NCBI GenBank assembly: GCA_918026815.1
Contig: CAKJVC010000006.1
Span: 868,001-932,000 of the forward strand
Length of the DNA stretch: 64,000 bases
Origin: Chalara sp. BL73
Lineage: Eukaryota > Ascomycota > Leotiomycetes > Helotiales
Direction: 5' to 3'
A model generated the notes under the pieces. The model saw nothing but the letters and a program-made list of their open reading frames with translations. It was not told the DNA's origin and searched no databases. Position 1 is the first letter of the stretch. Each line of letters opens with the position of its first letter. This document shows positions 23,301 to 35,724 of this stretch, piece after piece. Position numbers and translations under genes: made by a program.

Positions 23301-25365
23301 TGCTTTTTGTTAGCCTGATAGTCAATAGTTTGAGTTTGACTGTATATTAGCATTTGTTAAAAACGAGCTGTTTTGTTTGCTAATTGATTATTGAGTTATG
23401 CTTTATAATTTATAGCATTCCCAAAATGATTTTATGCCGCTTTATTCGAGTGACGTTTAGTTGTAACTACTTTATATAGTTATTTGTGTTTATTCAAAGC
23501 TTCGTGGTTTTAATATTTACAAGTCCGTTTCGGTATAATGCGTCTGTTTTATTTGCTACTGTGAAAGTGTATAAGTCAGTTTTGACTTGTGTAAATATTC
23601 TGAAATGTTTTACTACATTTAGTAATACGAAGTTCTTAGTAGTTCCAGAGTTTATTATAGCTGTTATATTGTATGTTTTTAGCTTGATTCTGACGGATAA
23701 CTGTTTTTTTTTTCCGAAAGCGCAAAGTTCTTTTTTTGGTTCTTTTTTTTCGTTATTTTCGAAGTATATTATTCGTTTTCGTTTAGAGTATTACTCTGTT
23801 TGTTTAGCGTTATAATAATATGTGCAGTAGTTCGTGTAGTATATAGTCTAATGAAATGTGCTATATTGTAAGTGCCGATAGTGTGCTGTATTGTTTTTTT
23901 CAGATTTATCGACAAAGCTTAATGCAAGTATTGCTTTTTACCGAGTGCGTTTTTTGGCTTTTTTTTTCGTTTTTATTTTTTTTAGCTTGGTTCTTTTTTT
24001 AAGGATTTTATTATTGATGATTTCTAGCCTGCGCTGAAGTGTAATTTCTTCTGCTAAAATGTTGTTGACTATATATTTTCTGGAAAGTGCTTTAGAGTTA
24101 TTTTGATCAACTTTTGCTAATGACTTATACAAAACTTTTTTTTCTGATTCGAAGATTCTCAAAAGCCGATTCAGTTTTAAGCTTACATTCCAATCTTTAT
24201 TAAGTTTTGATTCGATAGCTGCTTTATTTATTTAAGATAAGAATTCTTTTATAGTTTTGCTGGTTTCTTTTTATTCGTTATTTTCGTCGAAATAACAGCT
24301 GAAGCACTTGTTTTTCTAGGCTGCACTGTATTTTATTTTACACTTAATACACGTAGCGTTATGCTAAGTATAAATTTGTTGCCGTTTTAGTTTTTTTTTT
24401 GGCATTTCTGGTTTTTTGGCTTTAAGTACAGCCAAAACTTTGCTAAATGCTTTGTTGTATTTTTTTTTACTCGTGCTGTTTAGTTGCTTTTTTCCTTTTT
24501 AAAGTTGTCGTTTTTGTCGATGCGAGCTGGCTATATAGCCCGGAAAGCTACACTCGAAACATAATTTCTTGTTACGTCGTTTTTGTATTTTTTTTTTAAA
24601 TAAGCTATTTCTTTGTTTAGGCTTGCTTTAGAACGCGTCCAGTTTTATAAGTAAGTAGTAGCGGAGTTTCTGAAAGTGCTGCTTTTTGCTGAACTTTAAA
24701 AAATACTGTTTTTTTTTTTTTATACGTTTTTTATACAGTTTAGTGTCAATTTCTATTGCTTTGTTTTTTATAGCAGTAAAGTTAGTTGGTCGTTTTTTTT
24801 TAACAATATCGTTTTTAACATTTTTCTTGAGACTTTTATAGTAGAGCGCAGTAAAAGCTTTATTATTTTAATTTACTTTTTTTGCTAGCAGCTTAAAGCG
24901 TTTTGTGTACTTCGTTATACTAGTAAGTTGCTTGCAGACTTGTATATTTCGTTCGGCTTTTATTTCTTTATTCGTGTTTTCGAATATACGGGTAAGTTGG
25001 CTGACATACTTTTTATAGCTGTCGAAAATGAAATTAGTCTCGATTTCTTTCTTGTTATGCGAGTAGGCGAAGTAGTTTTTCAGATAAGTAGAGATCCAGT
25101 CGTAAGCAGTTTTTGTTAAAAAGAATACTGCCTACAGAACTATTTGCTTTTGGCTTCCGAAAAATAGCGGGTTTATGCGAATGTAGATTTCGCATTGTAA
25201 AACATATAAACGAAAATGCTGTCGACTGCCGTTAAAAGTTTTAGGTTCCCGGACTTTAGATAGTTTGATTTGTTGTGGCATGTAGACAGGCTGTAAAATT
25301 GGTAGTAGAGCTTTAAATAGCGCTGAGCTTTTAAAAGTGCGTGGGGTTGAACTAGTTGTCGACAT
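20360..25365 (-). pseudogene. Decayed gag-pol of chromovirus C
   Basis: The gag start MSTTSSTPRT is at 25365, with VREPKTFNGSRQHFRLYVLQ (to 25132). Reverse transcriptase is at 23082-22759 (KLYVDYRKLNDITIKNRYVL, IFTQLDLRNAYYNVRI). The RT end and RNase H lie at about 22600-21900. Integrase lies at about 21900-20700. The chromodomain is at about 20470-20375 (VEKILNCKYVKKKLKYLIKW, INYPDSKNI). Stops occur every few tens of codons and the base composition is strongly AT-biased. It cannot encode a working polyprotein. Confidence 0.8.
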
Positions 25366-25406
25366 AGTACATGCGATACAAGTATTTCAAAACAAAGTGC
25401 TTAAAG

Positions 25407-25758
25407 TGTTACGGTCTTTTCAGCTTACAACTGATATAGATAAAAGATTTTAGTTCGAGAGTTGTTGGTCTGGGAAGAAGTAGGTGTATCACATATAAGG
25501 AGTAAGATCCCGATAACAGTATAGTGTTAAGATACTATATTAAGTTGAGCACGAAGCTTCTACTTAAAGAAAGCTATTTACTTATATAGATTCTTTCGTA
25601 GGTAGGATTATTGCATAACCATGATCCAATTGGGATCATGGATCACTCATGATCCATGATCCATCACGTGATCCTTACCCCAGGAGTTTCTCTGTGTAAA
25701 CCGAGTCTACCGAGCCTCAGGCCCCTAAGGCATAAGCCGGTTAGCGATGCGCGTAACA
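25407..25758 (-). repeat. 5' LTR of element C (352 bp, less mutated)
   Basis: TGTTACGGTCTT...GATGCGCGTAACA. It carries GATCCATG palindromes and a CACGTGATCC box at about 25618-25676, presumably in the promoter (U3) region. It retains C/G at many positions lost from the left LTR. Confidence 0.9.
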
Positions 25759-28346
25759 TTTAACTGTGTAAATATTTTAGCTTTTTGCAAGCGATTTTTT
25801 ATTTCGTTTGCTTGTAGCAATACATATTTGTTTTTAATAGTTATGTCGTTTAACTTTCGATAGTTAACGCACAACTTTTTAGTGCCGTTTTGTTTAAGTA
25901 CGAACAATACTGAGCTTTTTGCTAATAATATTGATTTTTTAATAATTTTTTTTTTTAAACTTAAGTCGATGAATTTTTTAAGCGTTTTCAAATTATTTTC
26001 AAATAATAAGTAAATTAGTCTTTTAAAAAGCTTTGCTTTTTCGATTAATAGTATTTTATAATTCTAAAGCTAGTGTTCCGGCAAAGCTGCAGTTTTTTGT
26101 TTTTTTCGAAAACAGCTTTCCGAACTTTTTATACTTTTTAAGCACTTTTTTAGTATGTAATTCTTTGTTTAAGTAATTTAGCTTTTTTTTAAAAATAACG
26201 CAAACTTTTTTTAGGTTTTAGTCGAGTTTTTCTAGTTGTGCTTTTTTGTTTTTGCTTTTTGTTAGCTTAATAGTTAATAGCTTAGATTTAACCGCATATT
26301 AGCATTTGTTAAAAACGAACTGTTTTGTTTGCTAATTAATCGTTAAGTTATGCTTAATAATTCAAAATATTTTTAAAATAATTTTATGTCGCTTTATTCG
26401 AGTAACATTTAGTTGCAACTATTTTATATAGTTACTCGTGTTTATTCGGAGTTTAGTTGTTTCAATATTTATAAAGCCGTTTCGGTAAAACGCATTCGTG
26501 CTGTCAGCTATTGTAAAAGTGTATAAGTCAGTTTTGACTTGCATAAATAAGCTAAAATACTTTATTACATTTAGTAATACAAAGTTTCCTGTAGCTTTAA
26601 AGTTTATTATTGCTACAAAGTCGTACGTTTTTAGTTTGACTTTAACGAATAGCTGTTTTTCGCTTTCGAAAGCGTATAGCTTTTTGCTACTTAGTAGCTT
26701 TTTCTCGTTATTCTCGAAGTATAGCGGCCTTTTTCGTTTAAAGTACTATTCTGATTGCTTAGCGTTGTAATAATATATGCAGTAATTAATATAACATACA
26801 GTTTAGTATAAAGTTCTGTACTGTAAGTGTTTGTAGTGTACTGCGTTATTTTGTTTAGATTCGTCGACAGAACTTAATACAAACATAACTTTTTACCGAA
26901 TACGATTTTTAGCTTTTTGTGCTTTTTTTAGTTTTTTTAGCTTAGTTCGTTTTTTGAAGATTTTTTGTTTAATGATTTCTAGTTTGCGCTGTAGTGTGAT
27001 TTTTTTTGCCGGAATATTGTTAACTATATATTTTCTGAAAAGTGCTTTAAAGTCATTTTAGTTAGCTTTTAACAGTAATTTATGCAATATTTTTTTTTTC
27101 GATTCGAAGATTTTTAAAAATCGGTTCAACTTTGAACTTACATTTTAATTTTCGTCGGATTTTGATTCGATAGCTGTTTTATTTACTTGAAATAAGAATT
27201 TTTTTATAGTTTTGTTAGTTTTTTTTTATTCGTTATTTTCGTCGAAATAACAACTTAAGCACTTGTTTTTTTAAACTGCACTGTATTTTATTTCGCACTT
27301 AATGCACGTAGCGTTATGTTAAATATAGATTTGTTGTCGTTTTAGTTTTTTTTTTGGCATTTTTGGTTTTTTGGCTTTTAGTATTGCTAAAACTTTGCTA
27401 AATGCTTTGTTGTATTTTTTTTTGCCGGTGCTGTTAAGCTGCTTTTTGTTTTTTTACGGTTATTTTTAGCAGTGAAAGCTAGCTATGTAGCCCGAAAAGC
27501 TATATTCGAAATATAGCTTTTTATTTTGTCGTTGCTGTATTTTTTTTTTGGACAAATCGTTACTTTTTGGTTTTTTTTGAAACGCGTTTAGTTTTATAAA
27601 TAAGTAGTATTGGATTTTTCTAAGTTAAGCTTTTTTGTTGTACTAGCTTATAAAGTATTGACTTTTTTTTTCTAAGCGTTTTTTATATAAGCGAGTGTTA
27701 ATTTCAATTGCTTTGTTTTTTATAGCGAAAAAAGTTGAAAGCTTTTTTTTTTTAACAATATTATTTTTGACTTTATTTTTAAGTTTTTTGTAATACAGCG
27801 CTAAAAGTGTTTTGTTATTTCAATTTACTCGTTTTGTTAATACTTTAAATTTGCTAGTATACTTCGAAACACTAGTAAATTGTCGGCATAATTAAATATT
27901 CTTTTTTGCGCGTAGCTTTTTATTTAAATTAGCGAACATACGTATAAATTGTCGAACATATTTATTATAGTCGTCGAAAATAGCATTAGTTTTTTTTTTT
28001 TTTTTGTTATGTTTATATGTAAAGTAATTTTTTAAATAAGTAAAAATCCAGTTATAAACAGTTTTAGTAAAGTATAATACTGCCTAAAAAACAATCTGTT
28101 TCTGACTTCCGAAAAATAATAGGTTTATACAAATATAAATCTCGTATTAAAAAATATACTGTTTGAAGTATAGTTTGTTGCTATTAAAAAGTTTAAGTTT
28201 TTGGACTTTAAACAGTTTAATTTATTGCGGAATAACTTCAAGTTGTTTTTTTTTGTCGTCGGTAGATTTTTTGGAAGTACGTAAAATTGAACTAGTTGTC
28301 GACATAGTATATGCAATACAAGTACTTCAAAACTAAGTGTTTAAAG
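25759..28346 (-). mobile_element. Element B, right fragment (gypsy RT to gag)
   Basis: Resumes exactly at the TTTAA duplication after element C. The minus strand shows RT remains at 25991-25725 (KLCVNYRKLNDITIKNKYVL) and gag N-terminal remains near 28316-28125. This is the most heavily mutated gypsy copy, consistent with it being older than its passenger C. Confidence 0.85.
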
Positions 28347-28697
28347 TGTTACGGTTTTATTAGCTTACAACTAATATAAATAGAAAATCTTGGTCCGAAG
28401 GTTGTTGGTCTAAATAAAAGTAAGTATATTACATATAAGGATTAGATCCTAATAACAAGTATGCTATAAAAATACTATTTGAGTTGAGCACGAAGCTTCT
28501 ATTTCTAAAAAAAAGCTATCTACTTATATAGATCCTTCGTGGGTTGGATTATTGCCCTTGGCATGATCCATGGATCGTGGATTATAGTATGATCCATGAT
28601 CCATCACGTGATCTTTGTCCCAGGAGTTCTTTGTGTAAGCCAAGCTTACCGAGCCTCAGGCTCCTAAGGCATAAGTCTGTTAGCGCTGCGCGTAACA
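28347..28697 (-). repeat. 5' LTR of element B (351 bp)
   Basis: TGTTACGGTTTTATT...GCTGCGCGTAACA, homologous to the LTRs of C and F. The following bases are CATAA. The partner LTR and its duplication are missing because the left side of B is lost beyond element A. Confidence 0.88.
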
Positions 28698-29184
28698 CAT
28701 AACTATTAGTTCCGGCATTATTTAAAGTTTTAGTTTGCACTGCAATTTTATTTTTGTAAAAAGTGTATATTACAATAAAAGAATTGCCGGCTATTAGTAA
28801 ACTTAAGTCGATTTGTTAAAAATCGAATACGCGAGCTTTAAAAAAAAAAGGTTTAGCTTAAAACTGTTAGTTTTTCGATTTGTTTGTGTCGGCGTTATTT
28901 TTATTTTCGTTTTTATTTTGTACTTTTTTGCTTAAAACTTTTTTTTGCTTAATTTCTTGAATTTTAAGTATTACTCGAAAATTTAAGCAAAAACTTGCAA
29001 AATGCTTTTTTTTACTGTATTTAAAGCAAGTGTTTTAAAAAAAATCCGAAGCTAAACTACGAGCTAAACTAAAAGTGCTGTTACAGTTTGTAGCTAAACC
29101 CGAAGTAGCACGTTAAAATACTAGCGAAAAAGCTCGATAAACTTTTAAAGCCGGAAAAAGTTTTTAACGTTTAAAAGCCGAAAC
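28698..29184. other. AT-rich unassigned host segment
   Basis: 487 bp of AT-rich DNA between elements B and D, with no readable domain. It and the segments 35048-35178 and 41702-43155 appear to be parts of an older repeat into which D and F inserted. Confidence 0.4.
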
Positions 29185-29299
29185 TATTAAAATAAGTATG
29201 CTAAGTTGACCGCAGTCAACTTAAAGAAAAGAAGTTTGTGTTGTACGTAAAGTCTGCCCAATTGCAGTAGTTCAAAAAAAAAAATTAATTGATTGTAAA

Positions 29300-29526
29300 T
29301 ATTAAAATAAGTATGCTAAGTTGACCACAGTCAACTTGGGGAAGGGAAGCTTGTGCTGTACGCAAGGTCTGCCCAATTGCAGTGGTTCAGGGAGAATGGA
29401 TTGATTAATTAAGGAGCTCTACAGAGGTGCTCAGTAAAAGGGGTGCGACCCTTTCACTGATGACTAAGCTATCACATGAGGTATGGCCCATGCCTTACGG
29501 GTGGGCTACACCACCAATTCTCAACA
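29300..29526 (-). repeat. Solo LTR of the D family inserted in D's own LTR
   Basis: 227 bp, TATTAAAATAAGTATGC...CCAATTCTCAACA, with perfect 5-bp duplications GTAAA (29295-29299 and 29527-29531). Taking it out rejoins the outer LTR as 115 + 111 bp. It keeps GGAAGGGAAGC, GGTGCGACCCTTTC and CCCATGCC, where the surrounding copy has A or T, so it arrived later. Confidence 0.93.
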
Positions 29527-29642
29527 GTAAAGCTTTATAAAAGTGCTCAGTAAAAAAAGTGCGACTTTTTTACTAATAACTAAACTATTATATAAAGTAT
29601 AGCTTATATTTTACAGGTAGGCTATACTACTAATTTTTAACA

Positions 29643-32600
29643 CTTTTATTTAGTATACTTGTAATAAAGCATATATTTAGTTTTTACTATTTTTTTATTG
29701 CTTTTTTTTGTTTTTTTGCTTTGATTTAATTTTAGCGTTTTTTTTTTTAAACAAAAAGCCGTTTTTGTTTTTTTACTAACTTTAATAAACAGCAGTACTT
29801 TTTAAAAACGATATATTTAAAAAGCTTTGTTAGTTTATTTGTAAATATAAACTTTGTAAATATATACGTTATTTGTATTCGTTTTTTTTTAGCTAAGTTA
29901 CAAATATAGTAATAATAAATATTAATGTATTTTAAACGTTTATGCAAATAAAAGTTTTTAACTAAAACTAGCGCTTTTTAATTGTTTTTGCGGATTTTTA
30001 CAGTTTGTAAAAGTTTTTCGATATATTTTGCGTGTTTTATATTACAAAAAATTTGTGCTAACTATTAGTTCGTTTTAACGTATATAGTTATTATAATGTA
30101 TTTTAATTTTGTGCTAAATACAATTATCGAAATTTGTTTTATACTTTTTTAAAAAACGAGCTTTTTGTAAAATATAACAATATTGCTTAAAATACTTTTA
30201 TAGTTTATTTTGTTTTTTATTTAGTCGACGTTTAAATAAAATACTAAATTGCGGTTTTTTTTTAGTTTATATTGCACTTTTTGTATTATAATAATTTGTA
30301 AATATTATATAAGTTTTTTAAACGTGTTACTGTAATAATTTGTAAAAAATTTTATAAACTAGTTAAATTTTTCGAAATTAAAAACTTTGTTTAAACAAAT
30401 ATAAATTATACTATATATTAAACTGTTTATAATTCGTTAATATTCGTTAATATCGATTCGTTAATTATTAAATTTTGCAAATTGCAAATTGTTGTAGTTT
30501 TTAATAAAAATAAGCTTTTTTTTATAAGTACTATATATAAACTCGTAACAGTTTAAAATAGCGTTTAAATACTGTTTTTAATTAATTTATAGTTTTTTTG
30601 TTTTTCGGTTTTAAGTAATTTGTATATTTAAAAAAAATTTGATTTTTTTTAAGTTTTTAGCTATAAATCGCAAAAAAAAATAATTGTTAAACTATTTAAC
30701 GTTAATTGTTTTAAGCGCTGCAAATACTATATTGTTAATATAAACAAATAAAATTAAGCCGAGTTACGTATACGTAAATAAACACAAGTTTATTAAATTT
30801 TAAATAAAACTTTTTATAAATAAATAAAATTTACAAAACAAGTTTTAATTTTTTGCGGTTTGTTTTAGTTTGTAAAAACTTTGTAAAACTTGTAAAACAT
30901 ATTTATTGCAAATTGTTATATTGTTAAATTTTGTTAAATAATTTTTTTTTTAAAAAACGAATTTAATAAATACGTTTTTAATATCGAAATAATAATATTT
31001 TAAATTTTTAGTTGCAATTATAACTAATAAAATTTGTAACGTGTTTATTCGGACTATTAGCGCAAATATTTTAAAATAGTTTTATTTATAAATTTATAAA
31101 AAACTTCGAACAATTAATTTAGTTTTAAAACATTTTATTAATTTTTTCGAAATTGTTTTAATTGTAAAAACTTATTTAATAAAAACTTTATTGCAGTTTT
31201 TTAGTTTAAGTTTTTTTTTTTTTTTTTTATTAACAGCAAAAAAAGCAAGTTTTATTTTTATAGCGTTTCGTTATTACAAATTATAATTAAAATTATTTAC
31301 AGTTTATTTATAAATTATAAAAAATTTTGTTAATAACAATATTAATTAATATTAATTCGTTTGTTTTAATCGAAAAAAAATTAGTAAAAAAGTCGTTTAT
31401 TATAAAAATTAGTATAGTTTTAAAAAAAAATTTATCGGCTTTTTGTTATTGTTTTCGGCAGTTTAATTTTTGTAATGTTTTTGTAAAAATTATTTTTTAT
31501 AGCTAAATTCGGCTTGATTTTTTAAATCGAGTTTAAAAAATTAAAAAAATTTCGAGTTTAATAATTTATTTTAAAGTAATTTTAAATTAGCTTTAACAGT
31601 TGTTTTAGTTTATAATATTAAAACAATATTTTATTAAATATATTTAGTAATTAGTTTATTAAACGTATTTAATAAAAACTTAAATTTAAGTTTTAAAGTT
31701 TTTAATTTTTTGTTAAAAAACTCGACTGTAATTAATTTAACTATAAATTTTTTTTAGGTTTTTACAGCGAATTTATTGTTTTTTACAAGTTTAATTACTG
31801 TTAATATTCGAATTTCGAAATTGTTTATAATTTTAAATATTAATTTTAAATCGGCAATTTAAAAAATAGTTTTTTTTTTTGCTGTATTAATACTAAAAAA
31901 ACGTTTTTTTAAAGTTTTATTTAAAAACGAATTTAGTGTATTTTATAAACTGTTTACGTTTTGTAACTTTAGTTTTATTGTTTTTTTTTTAATGTTTTTG
32001 TCGATTTGTAATATTTTAGCTTTAATTATATATTTTAAGTTTAGCGTATAAATTTTAAATTAATAAATTGTATTTTAGCAGTAATTTATAAATACACTAA
32101 TACAACTTTTATTAATAAATTTGTTATATTTTTTTTTAGTAAAAAATAATTTCGAATTTATATATAAATAATATTTGTTTTTTTATACACGAATATAATC
32201 GATTAAAAGTTTTTTATTTATATAAACTTTTTCGAGTAAAATTTTTTTATTGTTAATTATTAGTTTTATTTTTGTATAGTTTTGTAAATATATATTAGTT
32301 TTTACAGTTTTATTTTAAAACTTTATAAACAAATTTATTTTTTTAAATATAACTTTTGTAAAATTTTCAACTGTTTAAATACATTTTTTAGCAATACTGC
32401 TTTAGTATAATTTATAAGTAATAGTATATTATAATCGAATATTATTTTACCGGTATTAATTATTTAAAAACTTTTTTAGTTTTATAGCATTATTTAATTT
32501 TACGTTTACGACTTTACAGCTAAACTTTAGTTTTATTTGTTTTTTTTAAGTTTAAAAATTAAAAACTATTTTTTGTTTTATTTTTATAGTTAAAATTTAT

Positions 32601-34815
32601 ATTTTGCGAATTACGTTATCGATTATTTTAGCGAAATATTTGTTTTTGCAAACTGTAATAAAAAAAAGTTTGTATATATTTATAAATACTAAATTAAAAA
32701 TATAAAGTTTTTATAATGTTAGTTTACAATTAAAACGATTTTTTAATTTAGTTAAAGTATAAATTTTACAAATATAATTAAAAAATAAAACTTTATTTTT
32801 ATTTTTTAAAATTGTTATTATATAAAATTTACGAATTACTTTTTTTTTAAAATATACAAATTGTTAATAATATAATTAATAACAAACTGTTATTTTAGCG
32901 TTATAGTTTATAACTAAGTTATTTGTTATATTTGTATTTAATTTTTCGGTTGCAAAAAAAACGCAATAGCAAATTTGTAAATTTGTAACAAGTTTTTTAA
33001 ACTAATTTAAAGTTATTTTAAAAAAAGTTGTTTATTAAATATTTTTTATTATAAACGCTATTTTGTTATAATTATTAACGATATTAAAAACTATATAAAC
33101 TTTATTTATAAAACGTACTGTAATAACTATACAGTTATTTTTTTTGTACTATATATATTTATTATTAAAAAAAAGTTTATTTTTAATTTAAAAACGTATA
33201 ATATATTTAATAACAAATTTTTTTTTTTTTTTTTTAACTTGTAGTTTAATTGTATTTATATAATTTAAACTTAACTGTTTTTTTTTTAATTTTTATTTTA
33301 CATTTTAGTATTTTAATTAAAAAACGCTTAAAAAAGTAAAATTAATTAGTTATATAAAAAAAAGTTTCGAAATTTAAAATTTATTAAAAATGAAATATTT
33401 TATAAATGTTTTTTAAAAAAATTGTAGCTGTTTTTTCGTTGTTTAAACTGTAAATAAGTTTTTTTAAGTTAAAATTTAATAATAACGTTTTTAAATTTAA
33501 TTCGGTTTTAAAGTAATTTTTTTTCGAATATTTATATTTAAACATTTAGTTGTTTTGTTAGTTTTAGCGTTAGCGCTAAATTTGCTGTTTTTTGCGAACA
33601 ACGTTTTAAGCAATTTTTTTTATTTATAATTAAAAAATTAGTAATTGCAGTTATTGTAAAACTAGTATTTTAAGTTTTTCGATTTAAAGTTTTTATTAAA
33701 AAATTTAAAATATTACAATTTTAAAACTTTTGTTTTACAGTTTGTTATATACTAAACTGCAAATATTATAATTGTTGCTTTTTTTACATTTAACTAGTTT
33801 TAATATTTGTTAAAAATATATAGTTTGTTTTAAGTTAAAAAGTTTAATTAAATATCGATAATATTACAAATAGTTTTATAACTTTTTAAAAATTTGTCGA
33901 ACAAATAGTTAAATAAATATTTTTTTGTAAAAAATGCAACTGTAGTTAAATCGTTTATAACAATTCGTTGTTAAAGTTTTTTTAATTTAATTTACACGTT
34001 TTTAATTTTTGTGCTTTTTTGCATTTTAAAAATAGTTAGTTTTTTTAAGTTTTAACAGCGTATATATAAACGTGTTTAAAAATATTTAAACTATAAGTTT
34101 ATTTATTTGTTTTTTACAATTGTAAACTTTTTTATAAATTTTTTATTTATAAAATCGATATAAATTCGTAGTATAAATAACGTTTTAATAAACGTTATTG
34201 TATATCCGTTTTTTTTTTCGTTGTTTTATATTTTAAAAAATATATTATTTTTTTGTAGTGTTAAAACAATTTAAATATATTTTTTAATTGTTTTTTTTAT
34301 TATAAAAACAATTTTTTTTTATAAAGTACAGTTTTAACAGTTCGAACTAGTTTTTTTATATATTTTAACTTAAAGTTTTTACTAGTCGCTTTATTTTACT
34401 AATATAATTTATATTAAATTGTTTAGTTTTTTGTTAAATACGTTTAACGAAATTCAAAAAAAAAAAAAAATACTGTTGTATAATAGTTTTTATATTATAA
34501 GTATAATATAAAAACTGTTGTATAGTAACTTTCGGGTTAAAATTTGTTAATATAATTAAAATAGCAATTTGTATATTTCGTAAATTCGATTAAAAATTCG
34601 TTGTTGTTTTATTAGCTATTTGTTGCTTTTGTATATATTAACAATTCGTTGTTTTCGTGTTATTAGCAATTCGTTGTTTTTTATATAACTTTTACTATCG
34701 TAATAAGTCCGTTAAACTGTAAATAGTCGTTTTTGACAGTTTGCTTTTTTTTTCGATTAACTTTTTTTTTTTAGCGTTTTTTGTATATTTACAATGCGAA
34801 TTCGAGCTTATAACT
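29643..34815 (-). pseudogene. Relic of copia gag-pol in element D
   Basis: Almost featureless A/T sequence. Minus strand 29947-29747 encodes KRLKYINIYYYYICNLAKKK, followed by RIQITYIFTKFIFTNKLTKL. This matches the end of copia RNase H (usually KHIDIRYHFIRD...ITYVPTxxMxADxLTKPL). No other domain is legible. Confidence 0.7.
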
Positions 34816-35042
34816 TATTAAAATAAATATACTAAGTTGACTGCAGTTAACTTAAAAAAAAAAAGCTTGTGCTGTGCGCAAAGTTTGCTTAATTGCAGTA
34901 GTTCAGGAAAAATAAATTAATTAATTGTAAAGCTTTACGGAGGTGCTCAGTAAAAAGAGTGCGACCTTTTTACTGATGACTAAGCTATCACATAAGGTAT
35001 GGCCCATGCTTTACGAGTAGGCTACACCACTAATTCTTAACA
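34816..35042 (-). repeat. 5' LTR of element D (227 bp)
   Basis: TATTAAAATAAATATACTAAG...CACTAATTCTTAACA, followed by the GAAAC duplication. It is intermediate in mutation load between the two LTR copies at 29.2-29.6 kb. Confidence 0.88.
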
Positions 35043-35178
35043 GAAACAGCATTTAGCTTAGCTTAACAAACTAGTATAAAAAGAAATTGTTAATAGAATT
35101 TTTGCAAGTCGATATTTAGCTGTTAATATTCGTGTACTAGTTTTTAGTACGTAAAGTGTTAATAGTATATAGCCAAAA

Positions 35179-35530
35179 TGTTACGGTCCTATCAGCCTAC
35201 AACTGATATAGATAAAAGATTTTGGTCCGAAGGTTTGTTGGTTTGGGGAGAAGTAGGTATATTACATATATGAAGTAAGATCCCGATAACAGTATGTTGT
35301 TAAGATACTATATTAAGTTGAGCACGAAGCTTCTATTTAAGGAAAAGCTATTTACTTATATAGATTCTTTCGTGTGTTTGAATTATTGCAAGCGCTATAA
35401 TCTATGGATCGTGGATTATAGCATGATCCATAATCCATTACGTGATCTTACTTTAGGGGTTCTTTGTGTAAACCAAGTTTACCGAGCTTCAGGCCCTTAA
35501 AGCATAAGTCTGTTAGCGATGCGCGTAACA
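35179..35530 (-). repeat. 3' LTR of element F (352 bp)
   Basis: TGTTACGGTCCTATC...GATGCGCGTAACA. Compared with the right LTR, the left carries many C-to-T or G-to-A differences, mainly at CpA and CpT. Where both are intact at CpG (GCGATGCGCG) no change is seen. Confidence 0.9.
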
Positions 35531-35724
35531 CTATTCTTTTTTTAGACTAGCGTGTCTACATGCTTAAGTATGCTAAGGAAATATCGTAGGAAGCTGTATA
35601 GCCGTTTTTTTTTTTTATTATAACAACTAAGCGTACAGCCGATTGCCTGGATTCTGAAAATACGTCGAAAAAAGATATCGAAAAAAAAAATCTAAAAAAA
35701 CGAATAATTCTGACTGGCGAAAAA

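Larger units (their letters stand above)
19273..25758 (-). mobile_element. Full-length Ty3/gypsy chromovirus C inserted in element B
   Basis: 6,486 bp, with two 352-bp LTRs (19273-19624 and 25407-25758) that both read TGTTACGG...GCGTAACA. It is flanked by perfect 5-bp target duplications TTTAA (19268-19272 and 25759-25763). Removing it rejoins the pol frame of B (...CGTAAG TTTAA CTGTGTAAATATT, matching 22796-22815 of C itself). The orientation is minus, because gag is at the right end and a purine tract lies next to the left LTR. It is heavily mutated internally. The right LTR keeps far more C/G than the left one. Confidence 0.92.
29185..35042 (-). mobile_element. Ty1/copia element D, minus orientation
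   Basis: Two 227-bp LTRs: 29185-29642 (split by a solo LTR) and 34816-35042. They are flanked by perfect 5-bp duplications GAAAC (29180-29184 and 35043-35047). The LTRs read TATTAAAATAAGTA...TTTTTAACA on the plus strand. The first dinucleotide is TA where TG is expected, as produced by C-to-T mutation of the terminal CA on the other strand. The internal 5.2 kb is extremely AT-rich. The only readable domain is the copia RNase H end (29947-29747). It is a dead element. Confidence 0.85.

Noticed and set aside
23486..23815. Open plus-strand ORFs inside elements C and F (also 39432-39761)
   Set aside because: They are antisense to gag/pol, and their openness results from AT-rich mutated sequence. 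Unlike the 3'-LTR accessory ORF they have no conserved motif beyond the complement of pol.
29643..34815. Extreme AT-rich block as a mitochondrial insertion or centromere core
   Set aside because: It is bounded by copia LTRs with target duplications, contains a copia RNase H end, and has a mutated inverted homologue at 43.4-46.4 kb. No mitochondrial genes are readable. A centromeric role cannot be judged from sequence.
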